From assembly GCA_006384855.1 (NCBI GenBank), contig VCJN01003185.1, positions 1 through 64,000 on the forward strand: a DNA stretch of 64,000 nt, written 5' to 3'. The DNA comes from Tetraselmis striata (lineage: Eukaryota > Chlorophyta > Chlorodendrophyceae > Chlorodendrales > Chlorodendraceae). The first letter of the stretch is position 1; each line of letters starts with the position of its first letter. Of the stretch, positions 44,458 through 56,010 are shown piece by piece. A program made the translations under genes and the position numbers. Under the pieces are notes generated by a model. That model was not told the DNA's origin. It was given only the letters and a program-made list of their open reading frames with translations, and did no database searches.

Positions 44458-47159
44458 TGCCTCGTCCGAATATGTTGCATATATACAACAAATGTTGTAT
44501 ATATACAACAGAAAGCACGGGCCCATTGCTATGGGCAAAACTGGCATGATGACGACCATGGCGTCAAAGGTGGCCCTCCGACACCCAAATACCTTACTTA
44601 AGTTGATCCGGGCCCGGTGGAGTCGGCAGATCGGTCAGCGGCACAGTAGTCACCACCTCTCATCCACCCAGTCACCATGAGAAAGCCTATCGAGGTTAAA
44701 AGCCGTGTGGCTGCCCGTCGTGGGCCGTATGAAGCCCCTGCGCCCGGCAGGGTACGCCAACAAAGGGCTTTCAAGTTTGGCAACGTCGAGAAGTCGGTCG
44801 CCAATAACAAGTTTCGCATCAGGTGGGATGACGGGACCGAGTCCATCGAGACCTCCAACGTCCTGAAGCTGCAACCCGACGGCGCAGGCGCCTTGCCTCA
44901 GGTGTGGACCCCTTCCAACCCAAAACACTCGTCTAATACCTTGCCTCGAGAGTAAGTCGACGGCGTGTGGTGACCCTGCTGCTGTCGGTACTTGTTGAGG
45001 TGTCCGGGTGGCGCGGCCGTGCGAAGGCATGTGCCGGGCGCAACGATTTTTGAATATTTTTGAATATTTCAAAATATTACAACTTTAGCTGACAGTTGAT
45101 CATGCGCCCAGCAGGCGAGAGCCCCGCCGTGCTGCCGGTGACGAGCCTACTGGATTGCGCGGCGGGCTACCATACAGAGACGGTGACCTCGAAATGCTAG
45201 GCCTATGGATCAAGATGTACCCAGGGGACATCCACAATGACATCGATCACCCGGCTGAACGAGGCTGCCCTGAGGACCCGCACTTCCTTTCGCCCCGTGA
45301 CCGAGTCCGAATGGGTTCGTTTTTGGGGCCTGATGATCGCAGCGCGGCAGTTCAACCAGAAGGGCCATCATCTATGGGGGGACCATACCGAGAGCGATGG
45401 CATCAGAGAAGCTTCTAATTTCCAGAAGTACATGCCGTACTGGCGCTTCGAGCTGATCCACGCCCTGGTGAAATATAGCAAGGCAACACCTGGAGCAGGG
45501 CCCAACACAACGGAGATGTTCAACCAGATGGTGGCTGACTTCAATAAGAACAAAGAGATGATGTTGGTGATGGGAATGTGGATCACCATGGACGAGACAA
45601 TGAGCGCGTACCAGCCGCGCACCACCCGATTGCTAGCCTCCCGAACATCTCCTTCATCAAGCGCAAGCCAAAGCCCCTCGGCACCGAGGCCAAGACAGCG
45701 TGTGACTGTGCGACTGGTGTCATGGTGCACTTCGAGGTCCAAGAGGGTAAGGATGCAATGAGAGCAAAGGAGCATGAACCTGAGCTGGGCGTCACAGCCG
45801 CCTGCCCTGTGCGCATGGCTGAACGCTCTGCTCATGCGGGTGCAACCATGCTGGGTGACAGCTGGTTTGCATCTGTACGATAGCAAGGTACGATAGCATA
45901 TATATAGCATATATATAAGTGCCTTGTTGCATGCGAAATATATGATGGCATGCGACTGTCAGAAACCTAGTGTGTGTCGTCTTTGATTGTGCAGGCTGCG
46001 GTCGCACTGGCAAAGACTAGACGTCACTTCATCGGCTGCGTCAAGCAGTCCCATTCCCTCTACCCCAAGGCCTACCTAGAGTCACACCTGAAGGACAAGC
46101 CAGCCGGCAGTCGGATGATTCTCCGCTCCACAGTTGATGGTGTTGGCTTGATGGCAATCGGGTACAAATACAACAGGAGGAGGGTGTTGTTCTTCCTGGC
46201 TACGGAGGGAGCGGGAGGTGTGCATGACGGCGAGCCATAAATTCAACGATGGGCCGACGACCATAACAACGTCACGACTAGGGCCATGCCTCGTCCTGAT
46301 GTGGTGTCACAGTACATCGCCCGGAGCCCACGTGTCGAGAACCACAACCAGAGCCGCCAGCATGACCTGAAGCTACAGGAGTTGTGGCACACGCAGGATT
46401 GTTGGTTCCGCCTGCACACAACTATGGCCGGCATCCATGTCACTGACTGCTGGAAGTTGCTGGCGAAGTACCACCTCCCCCGTCACCACCCTCTGGCAAA
46501 CACTAGTGTTGTCAACTTTGCCGACATACTGTGCAAGGCCTTGATCTACAACGGGCTGCAAGGGCAGGTGGAGTCGACTCGCAGGTCGGAGCGTGTGGCA
46601 CTGGCCGACATCACCGACGCGCCGCCCCCGCTGCCTCGCTGCATCATGCACCCTGGCAAACGCCCCGGCAACGACAACGCCACCAAGCAAGCCCGCTGCA
46701 CTATGTGCCGTGTGGACGACGACACTGTAGGTTGGGCGTCCTTCAAGTGCCCGGACTGCGACATCCCTCTGTGCATACCGAGCAAGAGGCGTAAGGGCGT
46801 CGCATGCTGGACCCGGCACCGCCGCATGGCCGCCCAGGGGCTCGCGGTTTACGGCGTCAACCGCCGCAAGGACTAGGCTGCCACCGGGCAACCCTTCCCG
46901 TACCCAAACCCCGTACCTCAAGACCTTCCTTTCCCGGTCGGCTGCCGGCTGATGGTTGCTCCTCCGCAGTGCCCTGGCCGGAACCGGTGGTGTGATGACG
47001 GTTCAGCGAGCTACAGCATCTTAGAGGGCGACGCTTTTGTCACGAGCGCGGCCCGCGTAATACTAGTAGTATGTAAGTAAAATCCGTTAATGATGCCGAC
47101 GCGACCCGTGTTGTATAATCGTGTTGTATAAATACCATACAACATATCCGGACGAGGCA
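44458..47159 (+). mobile_element. piggyBac-like DNA transposon bounded by CTAG
   Basis: Terminal inverted repeats of 20 bases: TGCCTCGTCCGAATATGTTG at 44458-44477 and its inverse with one mismatch at 47140-47159. Both are flanked outside by CTAG (44454-44457 and 47160-47163), which would be a 4-bp palindromic target duplication. The transposase gene fills the interior (44677-46876). A second inner palindrome with TTGTATATATACAA lies at about 44495-44512. Confidence 0.75.
44677..46876 (+). pseudogene. piggyBac-like transposase, decayed
   Basis: Exon 1 (44677-44951, donor GTAAGT) encodes MRKPIEVKSRVAARRGPYEA and a small beta-type module (FRIRWDDGTESIETSNVLKL). Later segments: WVRFWGLMIAARQFNQKG, MPYWRFELIHALVKYSK, WITMDETMSAYQPR (first catalytic Asp with the following Glu), LPNISFIKRKPKPLGTEAK, MLGDSWFASV (second Asp region), RVENHNQSRQHDLKLQELW and HTQDCWFRLHTTMAGIHVTD, ending in a Cys-rich finger (ARCTMCRVDD, FKCPDCDIPLC). 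The order is that of DDE_Tnp_1_7 transposases. Frame changes near 45245 and 45640, and another around 46250, disrupt it. An intron at 45871-45993 is supported by GT-AG and phase. The usual third aspartate motif reads VENHNQ here. Confidence 0.7.
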
Positions 47160-47163
47160 CTAG

Positions 47164-48900
47164 AGTGCTAAACAACATACCGCAATGTATCTTTCGCTAT
47201 ACCTCCGATTAGGCACCCGCTTGGTGCGCAGTGGAGCCCCTTGCGCACTTCGCCCATGGTCGAGTACATCTAGCGACTAAGGCGGATTACTGGTAAAAGT
47301 AAAAGTAAAGTTCGCCTCGCGGGACATCGGCGGAAGGCGCCCCAACACTTGACCTCTTGCGCCAAGAGCGGCGACTACTACGGGTACTTGCTTCACTACA
47401 TACGTGCGCCCGCGAGCGCTCGGCGCTAATCGGCCAGCAGGTGACGCGGCGCGAGTACCGGTGCATGGCTTGCCATGCCGCGCTGCTTGTAGTGCGCTAA
47501 AAGTCCGACGGAGGTGTGGCTCGTTATTCCCACTATTTTCTCACCGTACGCAATCCGCGACTGGCTTCGAGCCAGTACCCCGCTCGACGATTCTCGCGGC
47601 GGCCAGCGAGGAGTCAGTTCGAGAACGCGACCATCTTTCAACATAGAAAGGATGCACATGGCAAGATCGTTGGGGTGCAAGGCCGTGTGTGCAAGAAGAC
47701 ACTCAGCGGGACCAGCCGCCACTTCAGAGAGCGCCATCTCAAATCTGCGGCGAACCCTGCATGCTTGGCAGAGCAAGCCCGCTTACTGGCAAGTACCCGT
47801 TAGTGCCGACACGTAGGTCTACGATGTATGGAGTGCACGCATGAATGAATGCATAGCGATCAACGAAACGTTCGAGACCCCCCCCCCCCCCCCCCGCCGC
47901 CCATTTTCTCAATGAAAACAACAATAGCTCTTCGACGTCGCAAGCCCTGCATGAGCCGGCTCACTGATACGGTGCTGCTGGAGGGTCCAATTCCGAAATC
48001 CTGATCGTGGTGCCTGGACCGCATGAAGGACCACAACTGGGATTTTCTAATTTTCTTGAAGGAAACCTTCGCTGCGATGAAGCAATCACGGGAGGATCCC
48101 CTTCCGTTTGGCCGGAGCTATGACGCGCCATCGTTGTCAGGTGCTAGCGCACCGCCAACTACTGATGTTAAATTCCCCCCTACCTTCTCCATTTTATGTG
48201 CAAGATGTGCTAATGTAAGTGCTCTCTCATGCTAAACAGTGTGACATATACATGTGCATATACTATGAAGTAACTTGACAGTTGAATCAGCGATGCGTCG
48301 ATTTTTCAGAAAATTTCAAAAGAACGGGTTCTATATCACTAGCCTACAGTTCCATCAATTGCATTGCCAGCGCTTTGAAGTACCAGCAGCTAGCGTTTGC
48401 ATTGCAAGCGCTTTGAAGTATACCAGAGTTTTTTTTCCCAATACCAGCAGCGAGTAGCGAGTACCAGTACCAGTATCAGCAGTACCACCAGTACCACCAG
48501 CGAGTAGCGAGTACCAGTACCAGCAGCGAGCGTTTGCATTGCCAACGCTTTGAAGTGCCAGAGTTTTTTCTTTCATTACCAGCAGCGAGTAGCGAGTACC
48601 AGTACTCATAGCCCCCCAACCGTGAGATCGTAATCGGACGGCTGTGCAATAAAGGACCGTGGGCGGGCGGGTGGGTGGGTGGGTGGATTATAGTACTTAG
48701 TAGAACATGTCAGTAGATAAGCGCTTTAGTCATGCACCTATAGGCCCAATCCGCTGCACTATACGGGTACCCGTACGGCAATAAAGCTCACCGCCGAAAA
48801 ATCGACGCTTCGCTGGATTACAAAATATACTCGCCCAGCGTATGTGTGGCTTGTGGAAATGCAGATGCCCCCCCCCCCCCCCCCCCCCCCCCCGCCCCCC
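47164..48900. other. Intergenic, repeats and a doubtful ORF
   Basis: 47290-47370 is an inverted, diverged copy of 26320-26400. An open frame at 47516-47803 ends VCKKTLSGTSRHFRERHLKS, faintly like a zinc-finger of the BED kind but without the full Cys-Cys-His-His spacing. 48350-48605 holds three imperfect copies of a block with GCGAGTAGCGAGTACCAGTA and CATTGCCAGCGCTTTGAAGT. A 26-base C-run is at 48868-48893 and acts as the pyrimidine tract of a possible acceptor at 48917. Confidence 0.45.
48350..48605. repeat. Imperfect tandem repeats of a CAGTACCAG-rich block
   Basis: GCGAGTAGCGAGTACCAGTA occurs at about 48450, 48500 and 48585, each near TTGCATTGC.A.CGCTTTGAAG and a T-run preceded by CAGAG. 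The unit is about 100-130 bases with variable numbers of ACCAGT words. Confidence 0.7.
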
Positions 48901-48918
48901 TCCCGAAGGCCGCAGTAA

Positions 48919-51400
48919 AGTGTTCCTTGGAGCGCTTCACACTGACTATCCTTCCAGGTACAAGCTGACTGACAGGGGCTACCACGCGGCTTTCTTTGCC
49001 TGCCCGGGGTGCCTCTTCTAGGGCACCCACTTGGACGGGGCTGTGCTCTTCTTGGGGCCGGTAGACTACATCCCGCCACACAGACGCTATATATCATCGA
49101 GCGTTTGACCTTTTTCTGCCCCCGGGGAACGGGGTGAGGGATACGCGGGCGCGGCAGGAGCGAGGGCGAAGCGCACAAATGATGCATCACGGAGGTTCAG
49201 CGAGACCCCATACATCAATGCGTCCAGTCGTGCTTTGCCGGCGCGGATGGCTCCCTCCTCAATAGTCCTCACGGACACCGAGCTGGAGGCGCTCCAGCGC
49301 GCGCGCCTCCGCCACTGGCAAGCTTCCCATGGGACTTACTGGCCCCGCCCATGTGCGTGCTCCATATGACATTCTGGGCGCCACATCATGCCCTCCTACC
49401 TGGGGTGTGAAGACGTTTTTGCTCAGGATGGGGTAGGTGCATGTGCGGGCCCTTGGCCCTGGCAGCGCCATGATCAAGTTCAAGAATTTCTATCGGGTGT
49501 GACGCCCTTGCCTTGCCAGAACAGCCTGCGTGTTTATTGTCAATACAGTGTTGTAGTCCGGCGACTGACGTGGGTGCTTGGTTGACGCGCATGCATGTAT
49601 ACGATCAGCGCGTAAAAAAACATCAAGGTTACCAATGACTTTGGGCGGCCTCCCATCATTATCATGGGCGGCTCTTCCATGTTTCCAAACTGGACAGCGG
49701 AGAGCTTTCAAGACCATCCTTACATACTCGGCCATGGAGTGCGCCCCTCCCCCCTTTTAAAGTTTCCTACTTCTGCTTTGTGGATTACCGTGCCATATGC
49801 GAACCACTCACTGCACATGCATGTTGTCGTGCTGAGCGCAGTGGCCTCTTAGAGAGGCTGCCGAAGCACTACCACACCGCTTTCATGTGCCTAACTGATG
49901 TATACCGACAATAACCGAAGGCAGATGCGGCAGTATATGCCAAGCCTGCTGAGACAGCGGATACTTGAGACTGGTCTTTGGCTAGCAGCACTTGCATAAG
50001 GAGGAGGAGGTGGCCATCGACAATGCCATCGACAACCGTCGCCTCGATGGCACTGCCTACCTGATAGGCTTCACGAAGATAAGCGAGCATCTCTGCGGGG
50101 ACTTGCGCTTCATGTGCAACAACAAGCATTTGCTTGTGTGCAGGTTGGCAGCTTCGGAGAAGGCACGGGGTTGTACAACCCGGGAAGTTGAGATGTTCCT
50201 GGAGAGGGGATCAGCCCCCCCTCACCCCCCCCTTTTTGCTGCCCCTGTGCGTGATGGCATGTGGCCATTGACAGCAAATAATTGCTTGCTGCGTGCAGGT
50301 CAGGCACTTCCGGAAGGTCATTGTTGGCAAGTGGAGCCAAGTGCAGCAAGACCCAGAAAGGGCTTTCGCTGTGGAGGTCATGAATCAGGTGCGCCCCCCT
50401 CCCCCTCCCCCTCCCCCCCCCCCCCCGCCCTCTGTCCCGCTGCCCCGATGGTGTCATTTGTCCTATTGCCCTTGTTGCTTTGCACATGAGGCTAGATGAC
50501 TTTGAGCTGCTTTACAATGACAAGCTCACTAGCATGCGCCGGGACCGGGGCAGCAAATCAATAACGGCGACGAAGGCACACGCCGCTTTGGGTGCTGTTG
50601 CGGGGGCAGTAAGCAAGTATGCGCGGGTGCATGAAGAGTTCTGCAAGGAGGGGGTTGATGTCCATGCACGCACCGTTGATCTCTTCAAGACGTATGTGGA
50701 GGAGTTTGGCCCAGACGGGCTGAAGGTGCATGACATCAAGGAGGATACAGCCAGCACCAAGTAAGTGTTGTTGGCATCCGTGTCTGCCAGGGTGGTTTTT
50801 GGGCATTTGTGTATCTTACATCCATTATTTTGATTTTGTCACCCCCCCCCCCCCCCAGGCTGGCCTACTATGGACTAATGGAGGCCTTGAAGGGCGACCA
50901 TGAGTCCTACACAGTGTACTGCTCTCGCCGTGCCTACGGCCGTCTGCCGAAAGGCAACGCGTGGGTGCTCACCGCCCAGCGATGGGATAATTGGCGTGCA
51001 GGGCATGTGCCGGCGGACTTCTACACCCGTCTGACTAATGAATAGCGGAAGGACCCGGCATTATGCCAACCGGCTCCGCAGACGCCGAGAACCAAGACAT
51101 GTTCCTGAAGATCATGCAGGTCAAGGTAAGTTATTTAGTTGTCGCTGAACGCCACCTCAAAGACAACGCGATGGTATCGCCTCCCGTTGTGTTTGCAGTT
51201 GGAGATGCGTGCCATCATCGCCTATGAGCACTGGACTGTGGAAGGGCCCGATCAACACTGTCTTCTTGAAGGGCTTCGTCTTCCTGCCCGGCATTGTGCA
51301 TGGCAGACTGGTCACATATACATGGACAGAGGCCATCCGCATTGCTGGAAGGGGGCGGCGGCAAAGGGCCGCTGCTGACGATGTGCCGAGGCAATTGATC
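48919..51400 (+). CDS. Unrecognised multi-exon gene
   Basis: Candidate exons: 48919-about 49085 (KVFLGALHTDYPSRYKLTDR, with an in-frame TAG at 49019-49021 before GTHLDGAVLFLGPVDYIPP), a segment around 49625-49745 (FGRPPIIIMGGSSMFPNWTA, ESFQDHPYILGHGVR), 49990-50148 (EEVAIDNAIDNRRLDGTAYL), 50309-50389 (VRHFRKVIVGKWSQVQQDPE, ending before a GTGCG donor and a C-run), 50492-50761 (RLDDFELLYNDKLTSMRRDR, ARVHEEFCKEGVDVHARTVD) and 50860-51045 (LAYYGLMEALKGDHESYTVY, ending TRLTNE TAG). A further coding-looking piece starts at ATG 51064. Splice borders are good for the last three exons. I cannot name a family. It could be a host gene or another transposon gene. Confidence 0.45.
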
Positions 51401-52230
51401 ATGTGATGGACCACCTGTGTTACATATTACTGCAATAGCGCCCTACATGTTGTTGTTGCTTTGCTCCACTTCGCGCCGATGTTGATATTGCAGCCCGGCA
51501 GAGGTGGTGCTTCTACGTGAAGCACTCCCATATGCCAAGGACATCGCCACCCTCGATGAGGATGATGGCGGTGTTGGCGCCGTGCAGTAGTAGCATCCAG
51601 GCAGCAATCGTGGCGTTTGTGACTTTAGCATAACGAACTGTTGCGGGAGCCGTTGCGTAGTATGGCAGACGCATGATACGCATAGGCGTTGGGTGCTTGG
51701 GTCTGGAGTTTCCAAATGGTGTATTGTTAAGCAATATTATTTCACAAAACATTGCCAATCTGCATTATGGTATGCCTGCTTCACTAATATTTTCCCTGAC
51801 ACACTCACAACATATTTTTTCTGACATTGGCAACATGGGTCAATGTTGCGCATGTATGCCGCAATGTACTGCGGTATCGGCGCAAGCATGTATGGTCAAC
51901 CGATGTTGACACAAAGTTTGCATATGTCTTTGACGTGATATAATACATCTGTATTTTTGTGAATTTCATGTTATTTGTGGTATTTATGTTGGTAGACATG
52001 TCATATGTTCAGCAATAAGATTACTGTGAAACGCATTGTGCATTACAACAGCATATGCATCGTGGGCAGTACCATGGATAATGTTATTGTGGCGCCCCGG
52101 GTACCGAGGTACCTACCATTACTAGGTACTCGGGACTGGTGTAATGATATAAAGTACGTGATTACACGACATAGCCACCAGCCGCGCGCGCACTTACTTA
52201 GCACTTTCACTCTTCGTCTCAGCACTTCCT
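51401..52230. other. AT-richer intergenic stretch, no gene seen
   Basis: Between 51.6 and 52.15 kb the sequence is AT-richer than its surroundings and carries only short incidental ORFs. A palindromic GGGTACCGAGGTACC block is at about 52100. Confidence 0.45.
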
Positions 52231-52236
52231 CGCCCA

Positions 52237-52695
52237 ATGCTTCGCCTATTTATGCTGACCGCTTCACATGAAGAGCATACCGCCTCGCTCGCCCCCCGTG
52301 CCACCATGACCTCCTTCAGCACCTTCCATGCCGCTGCCGGGACGGATGACACCTCATGGGAAGACATATCATGCTGCCCAGAGGGGCACGCGAGCCCTCG
52401 CATGTCCCGCGCGTCCCGCCCATGCGCTACTACCTCACGACCGTCAGCGCCGATGAGTGACTCGTTGAGTGTTTCAGACGGGGTCAAGCTGAACGGCCCC
52501 TTGACCAACGCCCGCCGGTGCGAGGCCAGCAACAACGACACACATGTTGGGCAAGGGGTGTACGTATTCACTTCCCTAGCGGAGGCGCAAGATAAGACAG
52601 ATCGGGGCTTCGACGCGGCGTTCGTGTGCAGCTTTCACAGTAGAGGAAGCCGGGTTTCGAGTGGCCGGCGGTGGTCTTGTCCAGCTCTACACTAG
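52237..52695 (+). CDS. Doubtful open reading frame
   Basis: 152 codons with a Ser/Thr/Ala-rich composition (SFSTFHAAAGTDDTSWEDIS). It has no recognisable domain. It lies upstream of a copia-type fragment and might be a decayed part of the same retroelement, but nothing in the sequence shows that. Confidence 0.2.
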   Translation: MLRLFMLTASHEEHTASLAPRATMTSFSTFHAAAGTDDTSWEDISCCPEGHASPRMSRASRPCATTSRPSAPMSDSLSVSDGVKLNGPLTNARRCEASNNDTHVGQGVYVFTSLAEAQDKTDRGFDAAFVCSFHSRGSRVSSGRRWSCPALH

Positions 52696-53394
52696 CCCGA
52701 CCGCGGTATCGTGCACTTCTCCAGCGTCGGTGACGGGACTAGGCAGCGCCGTCACGCAGCTCACCTTTGAGACGCAACATGCGATCGCCGGCACGGAGAG
52801 GCAGCGGTCTGAACGCGCCATCCTAGGTGCCTCTCATCCCATGTATCCAACGGGTTCTTGTTGTATTTCCTGTTCAATAAAATAGGGACGAACCTAAAGC
52901 TCAAATCCGCCTGGTGCCACTTCCCAAACAGCGAAGCTCAAGCAACCCTTCGATGCCGCTTTCGACGCTTTCTGCTCGATCGACGGTGTCACCGGACTGC
53001 CTTACCTGGACGTCGAGACCCCATGGTATACAAAGGGCCGCATAATCGAGCGCTCATTATAAGAGCTCGCTGCGATTGTTATTACTTCGGACGTAACGAT
53101 TGGTCGAATGGCGGCGCGGTAAACGAGCCCAAGCCTCCGCCTCCTGCTGCCCCCACCGTGCAACCGGAGCCCGTGCCCGTTCTGCCGCCTGCCGCCCCCG
53201 CTACGCCGCCGCCACCGCCCCCGCGCAGCCGGAGCCCGTGCCTCCGCCGCCTGCCGCCCCCGTACCTGCCGCCGCCACCTTCGCGCCCGCCGCTATCCCG
53301 CTCGCCGGCAGCACCTGCCGCAGCCACCTCAGCGCCCGCCGCTATCCCGCACACAACCATCAATTCAGTCGCCGCCATCCCGCCAACGCCAGCT

Positions 53395-53800
53395 CCGCCG
53401 ACAAGGCCCCGCTCTCCCGAGAGGACCATGAAACGTATCGGTGCTGGTTTTTTGGGCTCTGCCATCTTCCTCACGATGTGTACCGGACCGGGCCTCGCCT
53501 TTGCTATCATCGCGCTCAGAAGGTTTCAGTCTGCCCCGCAAAAGATCCACCTCATGCAGCTCAAGCGGGTGCTTCGCTATCTCAAAGGCACCCCTGGCAT
53601 GGGCATCACCTACGGGGCCACTAAACCGGGAGGGGGCTCGCCTCGTAGTCTACCCAGACTCCGACCGGACAGTTGACACCAGCAACCGGCGCTCTCAGTT
53701 CGGTGACAGCAACATGCTCAATGGTGGCGCCATTGGATGGGCTCACCAAAGCCATGCCAGAACTTCCTCACACCCTGATGTTTAGACAAGCATGGGCACT
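53395..53800 (+). pseudogene. Ty1/copia retrotransposon fragment (end of RT and RNase H)
   Basis: GSAIFLTMCTGPGLAFAIIA, LRRFQSAPQKIHLMQLKRVL and RYLKGTPGMGITYG follow the order of the copia segment 'YL..C.RPDI.FAV..LSRF...P...H..A.KR.LRYLKGT...GL.Y'. After a frame change comes YPDSDRTVDTSNRRSQFGDS and MLNGGAIGWAHQSHA, matching the RNase H part 'SDADWA.D...RRS..GY...L....I.W.S'. A Pro/Ala-rich low-complexity stretch (53130-53400) sits directly upstream. No LTRs were seen. Confidence 0.7.
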
Positions 53801-54060
53801 AAGTCAACTTTTGACCGGCCTGTGCTTGAGAGGGGATATTATATCGTACGGTAGTACTACCGCAGCGACAGCAGAGTACTCGTAGCATACGCACCCGTTC
53901 GGTGCGCGCGCCGCTACATGACGGCGCGAGTGCTGCGGCGGGCTGCTCACTTCAACCTCATCACATTCTCCAGCCCCTCCCACTCGGCTGCTCCTCGACA
54001 GTGGCCCACGCCCGTGCCTTGCACACGGGCTACAAGAGTACCTACTGAGCTGAGGGGGCG

Positions 54061-54985
54061 CATCTTCCACTTGAGTGGAGGTCACTAGCTGCGCGCGATG
54101 CCGCTAAACTAGTAAACGCATCTATCGGTGTGGGCGCGTTACGAATCGTCGGCATCGTTAGCACGCAATAAACCCGGGGGTATATATGTCCATGCATCTT
54201 ATGCGTCAAACCCGTTGCCACAGTACGGTGTGGGTGTCCCCGCGGGGGTTGTGGCCGGGTTGCACATTATGATACAATTGCGCACCCGAGTATTTCCCAC
54301 TCGCCCGTCGATTGGCCCGGATTCATGCCATGCCTGAGCGGTTCCTTGAACTAACACTGCCCTGCATGTGGCGGAGGTGAATCTGAGACTATAGAACATA
54401 TGCAGGTTGAGTGCCTGCGGTGGGGGTATCACCGTCATGCTTTTGGGTTGTAAGTTCTGGAGTTCATGGATTTTATTAATAGTCAGGTTATTGCGTCAAC
54501 ACCTGAGGACTTAACTGCCTTTATTTTGGGCGGGGTCCCCCGCCCCTCCCTTCACGGCGCCCTGGATTTTATTGGGAATGGGAAAATTTTCCAGCTATGG
54601 CGTCGGGCCCTCGCTCCCTCATATTGCCTTTTTTGTTGCACATGTATCGCACTCCCGAAATGCTTTGCTCCGCGGGTTGGGGCTTGCCCCAAGCAACTCG
54701 CATTACTCGAAGGGGCCGACGCCCAAACGGGTAGGGCGGACCTTTCGTGGTCAGTGCCGGGTATTTTAATGGCCGTGTTTTAGACGGTGATCCAACAGTG
54801 TTGGAAATTCTGTCACTGGACGCTAATTAGTCTTGCAGAATGCTTCGGCAACTTGCGTCATGACTATAAGGGAGCGTCGCCTACCCAGGGCGTTCCGTAA
54901 CTGTATTGCTGCCTAAACGGCCGTCGTAGAGACGCTGCAGGGGTTTCACTGGTGCCAGTCCTGTAGTCCCGGGGGTGAAAAAACG
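54061..54985 (+). mobile_element. LINE-A copy 2, 5'-truncated, plus strand
   Basis: About 925 bases match the inverse of 32247-33150, from GAGTGGAGGTCACTAGC to the tail GTTTCACTGGTGCCAGTCCT then GTAGTCCCGGGGGTGAAAAA. It includes the C-terminal frame ending GRADLSWSVPGILMAVF with TAG at 54781-54783. Several small indels break the frame and the zinc-knuckle codons. The copy gives an independent check of the LINE-A 3' end. Confidence 0.85.
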
Positions 54986-55539
54986 ATAGTCCAAAAAACA
55001 GTATACCCGTACAATACCAAATAATAGTACCCATACATCGATTACCATGCTCGTAGGTACTTTTGTCGCCACCCATACCCGGTACCGTCTGCTACTAATG
55101 ATGACGGCTAATCCTGGCTAATTATTGCACCGCTCACCGGCCGAGGCACCCGTGGCTGTGTACCCTGCTGTACCCCCATACACGCTACGCGGTACGTCAT
55201 CGACTACTCATCGTCATCTGTAGTACCTTGATGACGAGATCGTGGCGCGCGCCATGGCATCGTGGCATAGCGACGAACCCGTTACAATACCGGACCGTTC
55301 CCATGGCCACCAGTACCAGTACGGTACAGGTAGTGACATTTACTGGTGTAGGGAACAGTCATGTGGTCGCTATAGCGACTATATAGAGTCGCTAGTGCTA
55401 ATTACCTCTACTAAGGGATTTGTGGAATCACGCCGGGGATTTGTGGAGGTGCCCCTACCTCTTCGGTTGAGCCTCGTGCGGGATGCGGGCCGCTGAATAC
55501 TGGTGTGCATTACAAAAAGGCCAGTAACAAACCCACCGC
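54986..55539. other. Repeat-derived intergenic region
   Basis: No gene seen. 55430-55495 is an inverted copy of the block at 61540-61610 (AGCGGCCCGC, ACGAGG.TCAACC, AGAGGTAGGGGCACCTCC). From 55500 it passes into the dispersed family with CATTACAAAAAGG.CAGTAACAAA, which the Harbinger-like element has interrupted at 55542. Confidence 0.5.
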
Positions 55540-55542
55540 TAA

Positions 55543-55569
55543 GGCAGAAGTTACGATCGTCAAACGAAA
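55543..55569 (+). repeat. Left terminal inverted repeat of the Harbinger-like element
   Basis: Begins GGCAGAAGTTACGATCGTCA directly after the target copy TAA at 55540-55542. The inverse is at 59847-59873. An inner partial copy is at 55643-55662. Confidence 0.85.
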
Positions 55570-55730
55570 CGTCCGGGATCGTAGAATCGTACCGAACACA
55601 CCCGGATACCCCGGCTGTAGGAAATGGGACGCGCAACCCCCCAAGTTACGATCGTCAGACGAAGCGGTCTCGCGCCCTATAACTTCGTCGGAGAATGGTC
55701 GGAGGAGTGATTTCCTACAGCCGTCAGCCG

Positions 55731-55754
55731 TTTCGTCGGAGATCTCCGACGAAA
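55731..55754. repeat. Perfect 24-bp palindrome near the left end of the Harbinger-like element
   Basis: TTTCGTCGGAGA is followed directly by its reverse complement TCTCCGACGAAA. The half-site TTCGTCGGAGA also occurs just upstream (55684-55694), and TCCGACGAAAG again at 55766-55776, so several copies of one site cluster within 100 bases. Confidence 0.9.
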
Positions 55755-56010
55755 GCCATTTCCTCCGACGAAAGACATCAGGTGAGCCCATCATGCGCGA
55801 TCGCGCGTCCTCGCCCCCCCGCCCCCCCTCCGGCCCCTCGCAGCTTCTGTACCACCGCCGTCCGTCCCGAAGCGTGCCAACACGTCCGCATTTCTCGGTG
55901 CAGGCGACGCACCGGCTACCCCCCCCCCCCCCCACCCGCGGTCAAGGTATTGACACGTGTGCTGACTGCGCGCAGTCAGGTCAACGAGGCGTCACGTCGT
56001 AGCTCCCACT

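Noticed and set aside
49110..49135. A further LINE-A tail (CTGCCCCCGGGGAACGGGG)
   Set aside because: Only the C/G-rich core is shared; the diagnostic CACTGGTGCC block is absent.
48818..49190. Minus-strand gene with VWRDVVYRPQEEHSPVQVG
   Set aside because: The plus-strand reading of the same bases (ALHTDYPSRYKLTDRGYHAA) follows a good acceptor and lies in line with other plus-strand exons.
53082..53510. Minus-strand Gly-rich ORF opposite the Pro-rich stretch
   Set aside because: It is the antisense of GC-rich low-complexity sequence; the plus strand carries the copia-type motifs.
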